Source of the DNA: Natrinema mahii
GTDB lineage: Archaea > Halobacteriota > Halobacteria > Halobacteriales > Natrialbaceae
Length of the DNA stretch: 64,000 nucleotides
Reading direction: 5' to 3'
Assembly: GCA_000690595.2 (NCBI GenBank)
Contig: JHUT02000001.1
Span: forward strand, 806,001 to 870,000
The translations under genes and the position numbers were made by a program. This document shows, in pieces, positions 9,254-18,542 of this stretch. The first letter of the stretch is position 1; every line of letters starts with the position of its first letter. The notes beneath the pieces are model-generated. The model had not been told where the DNA came from, did no database searches, and saw nothing but the letters and a program-made list of their open reading frames with translations.

Positions 9254-10033
9254 TCAGAGATCGCCCGACCGGATCCGCTCTTCCGCCTCCTCGAGCGCCC
9301 GGTCCCGGTCGAAGGCCGCGACGATCGCCCGCAGTTCGTCCTCGTCGGCGTCGGCCAACTCGCGGGCGTGTTCGGTGATGTTCGGCACGGCCCGGATGAT
9401 GTTGTCGACGATCGGCACGTCGGCGACCTGCGGCGACCGCGAGAGGGGGTTGAGATCGATCACGATCTCGGTCTTGTCCATCTCGTCTAACGCCTCGGCG
9501 CGGTCGCCGTCCTCGAGGGGGACCAGCACGACATCGGCCGCGTAGATCCCGTCGGCGTCGACCTTCGCCCGTTGGTGGTCGAGGTTCGGGATCCGCGCGT
9601 CGGCCTCGAGCCCTTTCACGTCGTCCGCGCCGTGTTCGCGGAGGTGCTCGGCGATGGCCTCGATGCGCTCGGGCGTCCGGTTGAAGAGGTTGACCTCGAG
9701 GTCGGCACCGGTTGCGTCGGCGAGTTCAGCCATCTCGCCGGGGACCAGCGCCGCGACGTTACCGTTGATCGAGAGGACGGGACGGTCGGCCAGCAGGAGG
9801 TGTGCCGCGGCCGCCCGTTCGGCCGCGTCGGCGCTGGGTATCGTCTCCTCGCCGAGCAGGTAGTCGAAGGCGCTGCCCCGCCCTTCCGCGTGCATCCCCT
9901 GGAGGTGGGTGATCCCCTTCTCGACCCCCCGTTCGATGCGGTGACGAGTGAGCAGATCCTGATATCGGGGGTGGTCTGCCGGGATCTCCTCCTCGTCCTC
10001 GACATCGGCGGAGACGCTGTCGTAATCGCTCAC
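9254..10033 (-). CDS. 4-phosphopantoate--beta-alanine ligase (archaeal phosphopantothenate synthetase)
   Basis: The 259-residue protein matches the archaeal DUF137 family. It opens with HPRYQDLLTRHRIERGVEKGI, carries SINGNVAALVPGEM, and has a conserved C-terminal VDNIIRAVPNIT. The enzyme joins 4-phosphopantoate to beta-alanine using ATP. This replaces the bacterial PanC route in archaeal coenzyme A synthesis. Its pathway partner, pantoate kinase, lies 5 kb away in the same orientation (14998-15825); the two are separated here by a repeat membrane protein and an HTTM protein. Full length, ATG start. Confidence 0.93.
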   Translation of the reverse strand: MSDYDSVSADVEDEEEIPADHPRYQDLLTRHRIERGVEKGITHLQGMHAEGRGSAFDYLLGEETIPSADAAERAAAAHLLLADRPVLSINGNVAALVPGEMAELADATGADLEVNLFNRTPERIEAIAEHLREHGADDVKGLEADARIPNLDHQRAKVDADGIYAADVVLVPLEDGDRAEALDEMDKTEIVIDLNPLSRSPQVADVPIVDNIIRAVPNITEHARELADADEDELRAIVAAFDRDRALEEAEERIRSGDL

Positions 10034-10159
10034 GATCGATCACTGGGTTCGGTCGATAAAAAACCGCCCGATCGCTCGCCGAGTCGGCTCGAGCGCGGGC
10101 ACCTGCATTCCTCGCAGGCAAACGGACCGGTCAGGGGTCGAGACGAGCCGCGGGCGCGA

Positions 10160-13063
10160 TCACTCGGTGAAGGTGATCCAGCCGTCGGGGGCCTGTGCCT
10201 TCACGTCGTTCATTGCCTCGCGGGCCTCGGTGCGGTTCTCGTAGGTCTGGGTACTCTCGGCCATCGTCGCGCCGTACTCGTCGATGAGCTGCCAGACCCA
10301 GCCGTCCTCGGCGGTGTGGAGTTCGAAGGAGACGCTGTCGATCTCGAGGATGCTCGCCGACTCGATCAGGCCGCGGACGTCCGCGAGGGCGTCGCGGGCG
10401 TCGTCGGCCGTCTCGTGGGTCTCGGAGCCGGTCGCGACGGTGCGGCCGTCCTCGTCGATGAGCCGCCACCGCCAACGGTCGTCCTCGTCGGCGACGAGTT
10501 CGAAGGAGGCGACGTCGAAGTCGACCCGGCCGGCCATCGGCGCGAGCTGACGGACTTCCTCGATCGCCTCGAGCAGGGCGTCCCTGTCGGGCTCGTCGTC
10601 GACCGCCTCGGCGATGACGGTCCGGTCGGCGTCGACGAGGTCCCACGACCAGCCGTCCGCGTCGTCGACGCGGATCGCCGCGTCCTCGATCGCGAAGATC
10701 GGCGCGTCGGCCGCGTGTCGCTTGAGGTCCTCGACGCCGTCCATCGCCGCCTCGCGGTCGTCGTAGGAGACGGTCGCGTCGGCGATCTCCTCGCGGTCGC
10801 GATCGAGCAGTCGGAAGTGCCACTCGTCGGTGCCGTAGAGCTGGACCGAGACGTCACCGATCGTGTGCCGACGGGCCGTCACCGCCGCCTCGCGCACGTC
10901 GTCGAGGCTGTCGACCAGTTCGTCCTGGGTCGGGTGTGCCTCGCCGGCGACGGCGACGGTCTCGCCCGACGGCAGGACGAACCGCCAGTGCCAATCTTCC
11001 GTCGCGTACGGCTGGAAGATCGCCCGGTCCATCGTCCGTACGTCCGAATCGAGATGCTCGAGCAGGCGGTTCATCGCCTGTCGGGCGGCCCCGCGGGTCG
11101 GGTGGGTCGCGGGGTCCTCGGCGACGAGCTTGCCGGCCTCGTCGATAAGCCGCCAGCCCCACTCGTCGTCCTCGTTGACGAAGAGTTCGAACGCCGCGGT
11201 CTCGATCTCGAGCAGTTCGGCCTCGGGAGCCTGCTCTTTCAGCGTCATCATCGCCTCGGCGGCCTCGCCGCGGGAGGTGTGCTCCTCGCCGCTGTCGGCC
11301 AGGACGTTGCCGTCCTCGTCGATGAGCCGCCAGCGCCACTCGCCGGAGTCGGCCTCGTAGACCTGGAAGGCGGCGTTCTCGAACTCGATGAGTTCCGCCT
11401 CGCTGGCCTGCTGGCGGACCCGCTCGATGGCGTCGGTCGCCGACGCGGCGTCGGGATGGGGTTCGGTACTCGCGGCGACAACGTCGCGGTCGTCGGTGAT
11501 GAGTCGCCAGTGCCACGGGCTCGCGTCCTCGGCGTCGGAAGCGTCGACGGCCGTCCCGCCGTCTGCCGCCGGTTCGGGCTCCTCGATGGCCGCGGGGAGG
11601 TCGTCGTCGGGCGTCGAGGCGGCGCTGCCGGCGTCGACGTCTTCGGCCGGGAAGACCTCGTACTCCGCGTCGTCGATCTCGACGACGTCGGCGTCGGCGG
11701 CGTTGTCGCCGAACTGCTCGGTCCACGTGTCGACCGCGAGACGGTCGTCGGTCCCCTCGGGACTGCGCGCGACGACGTGTTCGCTCTCGTCGACGAGCCG
11801 GTAGCGCCACTCTGTGCCGGACTCGTAGCATTCGTAGGTCGGCTCGCCGGCTACGGTGACCGACGCCGACTCGAGTTCGGACAGGAGCGCTTCGGCGGCC
11901 TCCTCGGCGTCGCGCCGGGAATCGAAGGCGTCGGTACTGGTCGCGAGGACGTCGTCGGCGGCGTCGACGAGCCGCCAGCTCCAGCCGTCGGCCCGCTCGC
12001 GGAGTTCGACGCCGACGTTCTCGACGTCGAGGACCCGTGCCCGGTCGAACCGCTCGGCGAAGGTCCGGGCGGCCTCCTCGGCGCGTTCCTGGGTCGAGTG
12101 GCCCGTCTCGCTCGAGGCCAGCGGCACGCGGTCGTCGTCGACCAGTTGCCAGTACCACTTGTCGCGGCGCTCCTCGTAGGTGAACGCGGCCCCCTCGATC
12201 TCGATCACGTCGGCGTCCGGCCCCTCGTCTTTGAGGAAGCTCACCGACTCCTCGGCCCCATCGCGCTCGTCGAACTCGCCGGCACAGGCACCGACGATCG
12301 AGCCGTCGTCGCGCGCGAGCGTCCACTGCCAGGTGCCGTCGCGGTCCTCGTAGAGCCGGAACGCGGAGGTCGTCAGCTCCATCAGCCCCGCGGAGCTGAT
12401 CTGTGATTTCACTCGCTCGATGCCCTCCGTGGCCTCCGGCCGCGTCACTGCGCTCTCCGTACTCCGGGCCAGTGCCTCGAGGTGGAGGACGTGCCACTGC
12501 CAGTCGCCGTTGTCGTCACGGAAGGCGGCGAACTGGGCGCTTTCCATCTCGTCGCCGGTGAGGATCGGCGGGTCCTCGGTCTGGCCCTCCTCCTCGACGA
12601 ACATACCGCGCTGGCCGGTCAGAACGGGGACGAGGGCCGTCACGCCCGCGATGATACCGATTCCCAACGTGTACACGGAGATGACCTCGACGCTGTAATC
12701 GGTCCCCAGCTCTCGCCAGTTGTACGGATACGCCCAGCCGAAAAACCCGACGCCGCCGAGCGCGACGGCCAGCCCGACAACGCTGGCCTGTACCCCCCGT
12801 TTCCGTACCGGCAGCATCAACACGATTCCGAACAGACAGAGGGCGAGTCCCGTCGCCGCCGTGATCCCGGAGATGCGGATCAGCGCATAGGAGTTTGCCT
12901 CGCCCGCGTATCCGACGACGAACGTCGCCACGCCCGCAGCGCCGATAACGTAGCCGACGATGAACAGCCAGTACCCGTATACGTCCTTGCTCGAGTCCGG
13001 TTCACCGACATAGTGTTCGTACAGCTGGAACAGGTTGCGGTGGAGATTGCGTCGTGAAGCCAT
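10160..13063 (-). CDS. Membrane-anchored protein with thirteen DUF1508-like repeats
   Basis: The 967-residue protein starts MASRRNLHRNLFQLYEHYVG. Four or five membrane helices follow within about residues 28-160, resembling a haloarchaeal membrane domain (DUF7139-like). The rest consists of 13 units of about 55-65 residues. Each holds a core of the type FQVYEADSGEWRWRLIDEDG followed by VLADSGEEHTS, which is the DUF1508/YegP fold also seen in HVO_2922-like proteins. The core W-x-W-x-L is kept in nearly all units. The long soluble part is very acidic. The 23 residues before ATG 13063 are not conserved-looking. The function is unknown; DUF1508 units are thought to form small beta structures, and a scaffold or stress role is inference. 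Confidence 0.85.
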   Translation of the reverse strand: MASRRNLHRNLFQLYEHYVGEPDSSKDVYGYWLFIVGYVIGAAGVATFVVGYAGEANSYALIRISGITAATGLALCLFGIVLMLPVRKRGVQASVVGLAVALGGVGFFGWAYPYNWRELGTDYSVEVISVYTLGIGIIAGVTALVPVLTGQRGMFVEEEGQTEDPPILTGDEMESAQFAAFRDDNGDWQWHVLHLEALARSTESAVTRPEATEGIERVKSQISSAGLMELTTSAFRLYEDRDGTWQWTLARDDGSIVGACAGEFDERDGAEESVSFLKDEGPDADVIEIEGAAFTYEERRDKWYWQLVDDDRVPLASSETGHSTQERAEEAARTFAERFDRARVLDVENVGVELRERADGWSWRLVDAADDVLATSTDAFDSRRDAEEAAEALLSELESASVTVAGEPTYECYESGTEWRYRLVDESEHVVARSPEGTDDRLAVDTWTEQFGDNAADADVVEIDDAEYEVFPAEDVDAGSAASTPDDDLPAAIEEPEPAADGGTAVDASDAEDASPWHWRLITDDRDVVAASTEPHPDAASATDAIERVRQQASEAELIEFENAAFQVYEADSGEWRWRLIDEDGNVLADSGEEHTSRGEAAEAMMTLKEQAPEAELLEIETAAFELFVNEDDEWGWRLIDEAGKLVAEDPATHPTRGAARQAMNRLLEHLDSDVRTMDRAIFQPYATEDWHWRFVLPSGETVAVAGEAHPTQDELVDSLDDVREAAVTARRHTIGDVSVQLYGTDEWHFRLLDRDREEIADATVSYDDREAAMDGVEDLKRHAADAPIFAIEDAAIRVDDADGWSWDLVDADRTVIAEAVDDEPDRDALLEAIEEVRQLAPMAGRVDFDVASFELVADEDDRWRWRLIDEDGRTVATGSETHETADDARDALADVRGLIESASILEIDSVSFELHTAEDGWVWQLIDEYGATMAESTQTYENRTEAREAMNDVKAQAPDGWITFTE

Positions 13064-13433
13064 TGCGAAACTTGACCAAGTAATTTGAACGGAACATAAT
13101 AAAGTTCCGGCCAAGAGTACGTTCACTGTCACGTGAGTGTGCGACGGTCGCTGGCTCGTCAGGCAGTCCTGAAACCCCTCGGGTCGCTCGGCCAGATCAG
13201 ACGGTACTAGTCTTCTATGGTGGCTTAAGAGCGATATCGATGTCGTACCGGTTTCGATAACTAATCGTAATCGATGGATTCAACCCCAGTCTAGCGAACG
13301 AAATCGGGTGACACCGTTCGCCCGTCGGTCCGCCGGGTCGTTTTCACCCGACGCTGACAGATGCGGGTGGTATTTAAATAGAAGCGACGGTGGAACACGA
13401 CGAGTTCGGTTACGGTCGTGAGACCGACGTCGG
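13064..13433. other. Intergenic region with an orphan TATA-like box
   Basis: The first 60 bp are AT-rich and hold the promoter of the upstream repeat protein gene (reverse strand). At 13370-13380 there is a strong TATA-like palindrome (TATTTAAATAG) with no matching gene start on either side. On the plus strand it would drive a transcript antisense to the end of the HTTM gene. No protein gene is visible. Confidence 0.4.
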
Positions 13434-14915
13434 TCACTCGCAGGCGACGGCGGCCCGTTCCTGCGGGAGCGGGTCACCGACCGGGCCGTCCGCAGTGACA
13501 CGCTGTTCGACGCGGTAGATCGTCACCGACTCGACGTCGGCCGGTGACCGTTCACAGACGTACGCCGCGGCAGACTGGGCGGGGACGGCAGAACCCTGTG
13601 ACTTCGTGCCGTACCGTTTCCAGAGCGTCGTCGGATACCGGTCCATGGCGTTCGGCGGGCGATCGAAATCCACCGTCTCCCCATCGCCGAGGTCAGTCGT
13701 CACCCCGGACTCGCGTTCGGCTTCGACGACGTACCAGCTGTAAGAGTCCGGTGGATCGGGCGCGAAAAACGCCCAACTCGAGCCCCCCAGCGCGGCCGGT
13801 TCCGCCGAGGACGGCGTCTCGACGAGTCCCGCGGCGGCGAGTTGCCACCCCACGAGAGCGACGAGAGCACAGACGAGAAGGGCCGCCGCAGTGAGCCGTG
13901 CCCCTCGACGGACGGACGGCGAACGGACGACGTCGGACCGCGCCGGTCCGGCGCTCCGGTTCGACGCGACGTCGAGGCGGGAGCGGCGGCCGCTGTCGGC
14001 GATTCGTCGGTCGACGGGCCCCCAGATCTGCGGCGGGAGAAACAACAGTAACACGGCACTCATGACGAACGGAAAGGCCCCCAACCGCATCGTTGCGGCC
14101 ATCCCGAGGTGTGCGGTGATGAACGCGACGACGGTAGCGGCCCGGAGCCACCCGGTCGCGAACACGAGCAGGACCGACGCGGACAGTACGGCGACCCAGA
14201 GCCAGTTGATCGCAGTGAGGACCGCGGGATACTCCGCAACGACCGGCCCCAGCAAGTAGCGGAAGTCCTCCAGACGGAAGATCCGCCGGACCGCGACACC
14301 GCTCATCCACGCGTCGCTCTCGAATTTGAGGACCGCGTTGATCGCGTAGATCCCGACGACATGCAGGAGGATCGTGGCAGTCGCCACCGAAACGATCCGG
14401 TCGTCGCCCGACCGGTGCCGACCGCGGAGCGCCCATCGCGCGTCGAGCGGTAGAAACGCCGCGAAGAGCAGCAGCGAAATGAGGATCGTGTCGCCGCCGT
14501 TGACCAGATACGGGTTGCGAGCGTGCAGCGACGCGAGCAACAGTGCCGAGCCGACCGCCGCCAATCGCGGACGGTACCCGACGAGCAGACACGCGGCGAC
14601 GACGACGGTGATCCCCAGCAACAGGGCCTGCACCCAGACGGAGCCGGAGACGGCGTACAGGGACCACTGCTCGAGCGATGGGGCGACCGCCGCGAGTGCC
14701 GATCGGGGAAAGACCCCGGAATCCGTGTAGAACGTCTTCAACCCCGGCGCGCGAAGGAAGAGCAGATCGAAAACAACGACGAGGCCCAGCCCGATCCGGA
14801 ACGCGCCGAGCGCCCGGGGATCGATCCCGAGGCGGCTCCGTGCGAACGCCCGAAGCGACGAGAGCACGGCGGTGGCACCGTCAGTCGTCGTCGATTCGGA
14901 TGGAGCGACAGTCAT
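13434..14915 (-). CDS. HTTM domain membrane protein
   Basis: The 493-residue polytopic membrane protein has helices from about residue 40 to 310. The pattern GAFRIGLGLVVVFDLLFLR followed by FYTDSGVFPRSAL is characteristic of HTTM (vitamin K-dependent gamma-carboxylase-like) proteins. An additional helix at about 375-400 is followed by a soluble C-terminal domain of about 110 residues. Haloarchaeal HTTM proteins are not biochemically defined and gamma-carboxylation should not be assumed. ATG 14915 fits: it is the first methionine before the conserved region and has AT-rich sequence upstream. Confidence 0.88.
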   Translation of the reverse strand: MTVAPSESTTTDGATAVLSSLRAFARSRLGIDPRALGAFRIGLGLVVVFDLLFLRAPGLKTFYTDSGVFPRSALAAVAPSLEQWSLYAVSGSVWVQALLLGITVVVAACLLVGYRPRLAAVGSALLLASLHARNPYLVNGGDTILISLLLFAAFLPLDARWALRGRHRSGDDRIVSVATATILLHVVGIYAINAVLKFESDAWMSGVAVRRIFRLEDFRYLLGPVVAEYPAVLTAINWLWVAVLSASVLLVFATGWLRAATVVAFITAHLGMAATMRLGAFPFVMSAVLLLFLPPQIWGPVDRRIADSGRRSRLDVASNRSAGPARSDVVRSPSVRRGARLTAAALLVCALVALVGWQLAAAGLVETPSSAEPAALGGSSWAFFAPDPPDSYSWYVVEAERESGVTTDLGDGETVDFDRPPNAMDRYPTTLWKRYGTKSQGSAVPAQSAAAYVCERSPADVESVTIYRVEQRVTADGPVGDPLPQERAAVACE

Positions 14916-14997
14916 AACAACCGGCGAGCGTACTCGTCGGGTTGTTAGTCGTCCTATAAGTGTTTTCTCCTGACCGCGGGACGGAGTGGCGGTCCGC

Positions 14998-15825
14998 TCA
15001 CCGCAACACTGCGCCTGCGGGATGTGTCGCACAGACCGACGGCTCGTAGCCGGCGTCGGAGAGACCGGTCCCGAGCGCGAAGACCGTCTCGCCGAGCATC
15101 GCCATCGAGGCCTGTCCGTCGGCGTCCGACACCTCGGCGATCGTCTCGCGGACCCGATCGGTCAGCAACTCGGCGTCACGGGCGAACAGCCGCGAGGCGT
15201 ACATGAAAGACAGCAGCGTCGGTTCCTCGACGACGCGGGAGAGCGCCTCCCGGCCGGCCGCGGTCAACTGCTCGGTATCGCCCGAGAGAACGTCGGCCGT
15301 CGACAGTTCGCCGAAGGTGACGTACTCGACGCGCGCCCGTGCGGGAACGGCGTCGAGTTTGTTGTCCTGGGGGCCACCCGGCTCGAGGCGGATCGGGACG
15401 CCGCCGTGGGCCTGTGCGACGACGTCGCCCAGCCCCGTCCCGGCCTGTACCTCGGCCCCGTGAGCGATCGTCACGAGTTCGTTCATCGAGAGCTTGCAGC
15501 CGAACACGCGGTTCGCGGCCAGGGCCGTTCCGAGCGCCATCGCCCCCGAGACGCCGAACCCGGACCCGATCGGGAGGTCCGAGGTTGCGTCGATCCGAGC
15601 GGTCACGCCGAGCGTCTCGAGGACGGTCTCGACCGGTTCGATCTCGATCTCGATATCGTCGAGGAAGACCGTCGTCTCCGCCGCTCGTTCGACCGTTACC
15701 TCGACACCGTCCGTAAGCGTCAGTCCCGCGCCCCGCGATCCTGCCTTCGTCGGGTCGTCGTCCGGGTGGGCGCTGAAAAAGCCCGTGACGTGGCCGGGAA
15801 CGAACGCCGTCGCCTCCTCGCGCAT
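14998..15825 (-). CDS. Pantoate kinase (GHMP family)
   Basis: The 275-residue protein starts MREEATAFVPGHVTGFFSAH. The GHMP ATP-binding loop is DLPIGSGFGVSGAMALGTAL at about 95-114. A later VQAGTGLGDVVAQAHGG segment is characteristic of archaeal pantoate kinase. It phosphorylates pantoate with ATP, the step before the phosphopantothenate synthetase encoded at 9254-10033. The ATG at 15825 was chosen because everything upstream in frame is arginine-rich and lacks family similarity. Length agrees with the family (about 270-300). Confidence 0.93.
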   Translation of the reverse strand: MREEATAFVPGHVTGFFSAHPDDDPTKAGSRGAGLTLTDGVEVTVERAAETTVFLDDIEIEIEPVETVLETLGVTARIDATSDLPIGSGFGVSGAMALGTALAANRVFGCKLSMNELVTIAHGAEVQAGTGLGDVVAQAHGGVPIRLEPGGPQDNKLDAVPARARVEYVTFGELSTADVLSGDTEQLTAAGREALSRVVEEPTLLSFMYASRLFARDAELLTDRVRETIAEVSDADGQASMAMLGETVFALGTGLSDAGYEPSVCATHPAGAVLR

Positions 15826-16063
15826 TACGCCCCCGCTTTCTGCCCGAACGATATAACCTTGCAGGTTCGCGCCTGCACGCGCCGTATTCGGATTCGGCGG
15901 CCGGCCGCGAGTCGGGCGGCTCGCGGCGACGGCCGTGCCCGCCGCTCGAACGAACCGAGGGGCCGATCGTCTGGGGCTCCCGTCGTCCGTCCGACGGGTT
16001 TTGAATACGCTCGGTATAGAGACGGAAACGACAATCATCGGTTCGTCGAAGTACTCGTGGATC

Positions 16064-16912
16064 ATGGCACACAATGACTGCCACGGTGAGCGTTCACCTG
16101 CGACCGAATCGACGACCGACCGACGGACCCTCCTGAAAGCCGCCGGCACGACGCTGGGCGGCGGTGCGGGACTGGCCGCCGCGTCCAACCCGGTGTCGGC
16201 CCAGTTCGGCGGCCCCGAAGTCATCGAGGTCGACGACGGCTGGTTCGGCTGGAGCGCCGCCGACGACCTGCCGGTCACGGACGACCTGCTGGTCTTCATC
16301 CACGGCTGGTTCGGCGACACGACCGTCTCGAGCCAGGCCACCGACGTCAGGGACTCGCTCGTTGCCGGCGGCTATACGCCCGACGAGACCGTCGCGATCG
16401 AGTGGCCCGCCACCACGATCAACTACTTCGGCGCCGAAAGCGACACCGAGGACGTCGGCGAGGTCGTCGCCGGCCTCGTTGAGGACTTCACCGACGCCGG
16501 CGGCGGGAACGTCCACCTCGTGGGGCACTCGCTGGGCGGTCGCTGCGTCTACTGGACGGCGGCCAAACTCGCCAGCGGGTACGAGATCGAGACCGTCGCC
16601 GGCCTCGGGACGGCCGCCGACGGCTCCGAGATCTGTGGCGACCCGTGGAATCCGGGCCTCGGAAACGCCTGCGAAGTCCGGAACTATCACTCCGAGAACG
16701 ACTCGGCGGTCGGGTCGGCCTACGGCGGCTTCGGCGACACCGCCTTGGGTACCGAGGGCGCGGGCTGTGATCCCGCCTCGACCTACGCCGACGTCGACGT
16801 GACCGACAGCGTCGGCAGTCACCTGACGTATCTCGGCGACGACGCCGTCGGTTCGGATCTGGCAGCTGCCATCAACAGCGGCCCCTGCGACGACAGCAGT
16901 GGCGACGGTTAG
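16064..16912 (+). CDS. Tat-exported alpha/beta hydrolase (lipase-like)
   Basis: The 282-residue protein has a twin-arginine signal (TTDRRTLLKAAGTTLGGGAG, residues about 17-36) ending near VSAQ. The hydrolase core contains an oxyanion region LLVFIHGWFG and a nucleophile elbow GHSLGG. A late histidine in SHLTYLG is the likely third triad member. The likely activity is ester or lipid hydrolysis outside the cell; the substrate is unknown. Folding before export by Tat is typical of secreted haloarchaeal enzymes. Four cysteines in the second half could form disulfides. It is convergent with aspS. Confidence 0.82.
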   Translation: MAHNDCHGERSPATESTTDRRTLLKAAGTTLGGGAGLAAASNPVSAQFGGPEVIEVDDGWFGWSAADDLPVTDDLLVFIHGWFGDTTVSSQATDVRDSLVAGGYTPDETVAIEWPATTINYFGAESDTEDVGEVVAGLVEDFTDAGGGNVHLVGHSLGGRCVYWTAAKLASGYEIETVAGLGTAADGSEICGDPWNPGLGNACEVRNYHSENDSAVGSAYGGFGDTALGTEGAGCDPASTYADVDVTDSVGSHLTYLGDDAVGSDLAAAINSGPCDDSSGDG

Positions 16913-16980
16913 GAGAGCCGACACTCCCGAGTCGGCCGCCGTGAGAAGTAATGGCTCGAGGCTGCGGACTCGAGACCGTT

Positions 16981-17171
16981 CGCGCTCGCTCGAAGCGCGT
17001 CAGACGTTGCCGATCACGCAAGACTTGAGCAACGCGGGAGTCTTGCTGGCGCTTAGGTCTGTCGCCCACGGCGACAGACGCTGACGATCTCGCGGGAACA
17101 ACGCGGGATCAAAGATCCCGCGAGCCCCCGCCCGACGGTCAGCGATCTCGCCTACGGCGAGAGTCGCTGAC
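16981..17171. repeat. Chain of five hairpins between two convergent genes
   Basis: Five inverted repeats follow one another: 16981-16999 (6-bp stem), 17019-17045 (7 bp), 17057-17079 (10 bp, loop CAC), 17102-17122 (9 bp, loop AAA) and 17138-17171 (15 bp with one bulge, loop TAC, spanning the aspS stop codon). A stretch at 17073-17103 repeats the 3' end of aspS (28 of 32 bases alike), so part of the structure arose by tail duplication. It may act as a bidirectional 3'-end processing or termination region. Confidence 0.6.
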
Positions 17172-18456
17172 GGTCTCGCGGGAACAGCACCGCTTCCCGG
17201 ATGTTGTCAAGTCCGAGGATGGTCATGATCAGGCGCTCGCCGCCGAGGCCGAAGCCGGCGTGGGGCGGCATGCCGTACTTGAACATCTTCGTGTAGTACT
17301 CGAACTGGTCGGGGTCGAGTCCCTGCTGTTCGAAGCCCTCGATGAGCTTCTCGTGGCGGTGTTCGCGCTGGCCGCCCGAGACCAGTTCCATCCGCGGGTG
17401 CATCAGGTCGAAGCCGGTCGAGAGCTGGGGATCGTCGTCGTGATCCTTGATGTAGAAGGGCTTGATCTCGCTGGGCCAGTCGGTGATGAAGTAGTGGCCG
17501 CCGACGTCCTGTCCGAGGGCTTCCTCGGCCGGCGTCGAGAGGTCGTCGCCCCAGACGAGCTGTTCGTCGAGTTCGCCCGTCGCGTTGATGCGCTCGATCG
17601 CCTCCTCGTAGCTGATGCGTGGGAAGGCGTCGTCGGGCGCGCCGAACTCCTCGGCGAGGCCGAGCGCCTCGAGTTCGTCGGCGCAGTTCGCCTCGACGGC
17701 TTCGTAGGCGGCGCGGACGACGCCCTCGACGACGTCCATGGCGTCGTTCTGGTCGCAGAACGCGCCCTCGAAGTCGATCGAGGTCGCCTCGTTGAGGTGT
17801 CGCGGCGTGTTGTGTTCCTCGGCGCGGAAGATCGGGCCGATCTCGAAGACCCGCTCGACGTTCGAGCCGGCGATCAGCTGCTTGAACAGCTGGGGCGACT
17901 GGTTCATGAAGGCCTCCTCGCCGAAGTAGGTGATCGGGAAGAGTTCGGTGCCGCCCTCGGTGCCGGTCGCGACGATCTTCGGCGTGTTGATCTCCGTACA
18001 GCGGAACTCGCGGAACTGTTCGCGCACGGCGCGGAGGATCTCCGAGCGGATCTCGAAGATGGCCTGCACCTCGTCTTTGCGCAGGTCGAGGGTGCGATTG
18101 TCCAGTCGCGTCGAGAGGTCGGCGTCGACTTTCCCCGAGGGGTCGAGCGGCAGTTCGGGGTCGGCTGGCGCGACGACCTCGAGCGACTCGGGCGTGACCT
18201 CGACGCCGGTCGGCGCGCGGGGCTCCTCTTCGACGTCGCCGGAGACCTGAATAACGCTCTCGCGGGAGACGTCGAGTCCCGTCTCGACCAGGTCCTCGTC
18301 CATCTCGTCTTTCTCGAACTTGATCTGGATCTTTCCAGTGGTGTCCCGGAGGATCAGGAAGGCGATCCCGCCGAGGTCGCGGATCTCGTGGACCCAGCCG
18401 GCGACGGTGACGTGGTCGCCCGGCTCGGCGTCGGCCGTGTAGGTTCTGTCCTGCAT
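17152..18456 (-). CDS. aspS: Aspartate--tRNA ligase, archaeal type
   Basis: The 434-residue protein has an N-terminal OB-fold anticodon-binding domain (about 1-105, [18 protein letters not shown]). The class II catalytic domain follows. Motif 2 is [17 protein letters not shown] and motif 3 is [20 protein letters not shown]. It ends [10 protein letters not shown], as archaeal AspRS typically does. It charges tRNA-Asp; many archaeal enzymes also misacylate tRNA-Asn when AsnRS is absent, which cannot be judged here. ATG 18456 is preferred to the upstream TTG/ATG options because it begins the OB domain. Confidence 0.95.
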   Translation of the reverse strand: MQDRTYTADAEPGDHVTVAGWVHEIRDLGGIAFLILRDTTGKIQIKFEKDEMDEDLVETGLDVSRESVIQVSGDVEEEPRAPTGVEVTPESLEVVAPADPELPLDPSGKVDADLSTRLDNRTLDLRKDEVQAIFEIRSEILRAVREQFREFRCTEINTPKIVATGTEGGTELFPITYFGEEAFMNQSPQLFKQLIAGSNVERVFEIGPIFRAEEHNTPRHLNEATSIDFEGAFCDQNDAMDVVEGVVRAAYEAVEANCADELEALGLAEEFGAPDDAFPRISYEEAIERINATGELDEQLVWGDDLSTPAEEALGQDVGGHYFITDWPSEIKPFYIKDHDDDPQLSTGFDLMHPRMELVSGGQREHRHEKLIEGFEQQGLDPDQFEYYTKMFKYGMPPHAGFGLGGERLIMTILGLDNIREAVLFPRDRQRLSP

Positions 18457-18542
18457 ACCACTCGATTCACGCAGGCGCAACTTAAGCCCAGCCGTTCGGA
18501 TCGAGCGTAACGTTTTGCCGCATCGGAAACGATACGACCCGT

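Noticed and set aside
9572-12406. Long forward frame (944 codons)
   Set aside because: Antisense to PPS and the DUF1508-repeat gene, whose domains are clear; the forward product has no recognisable fold.
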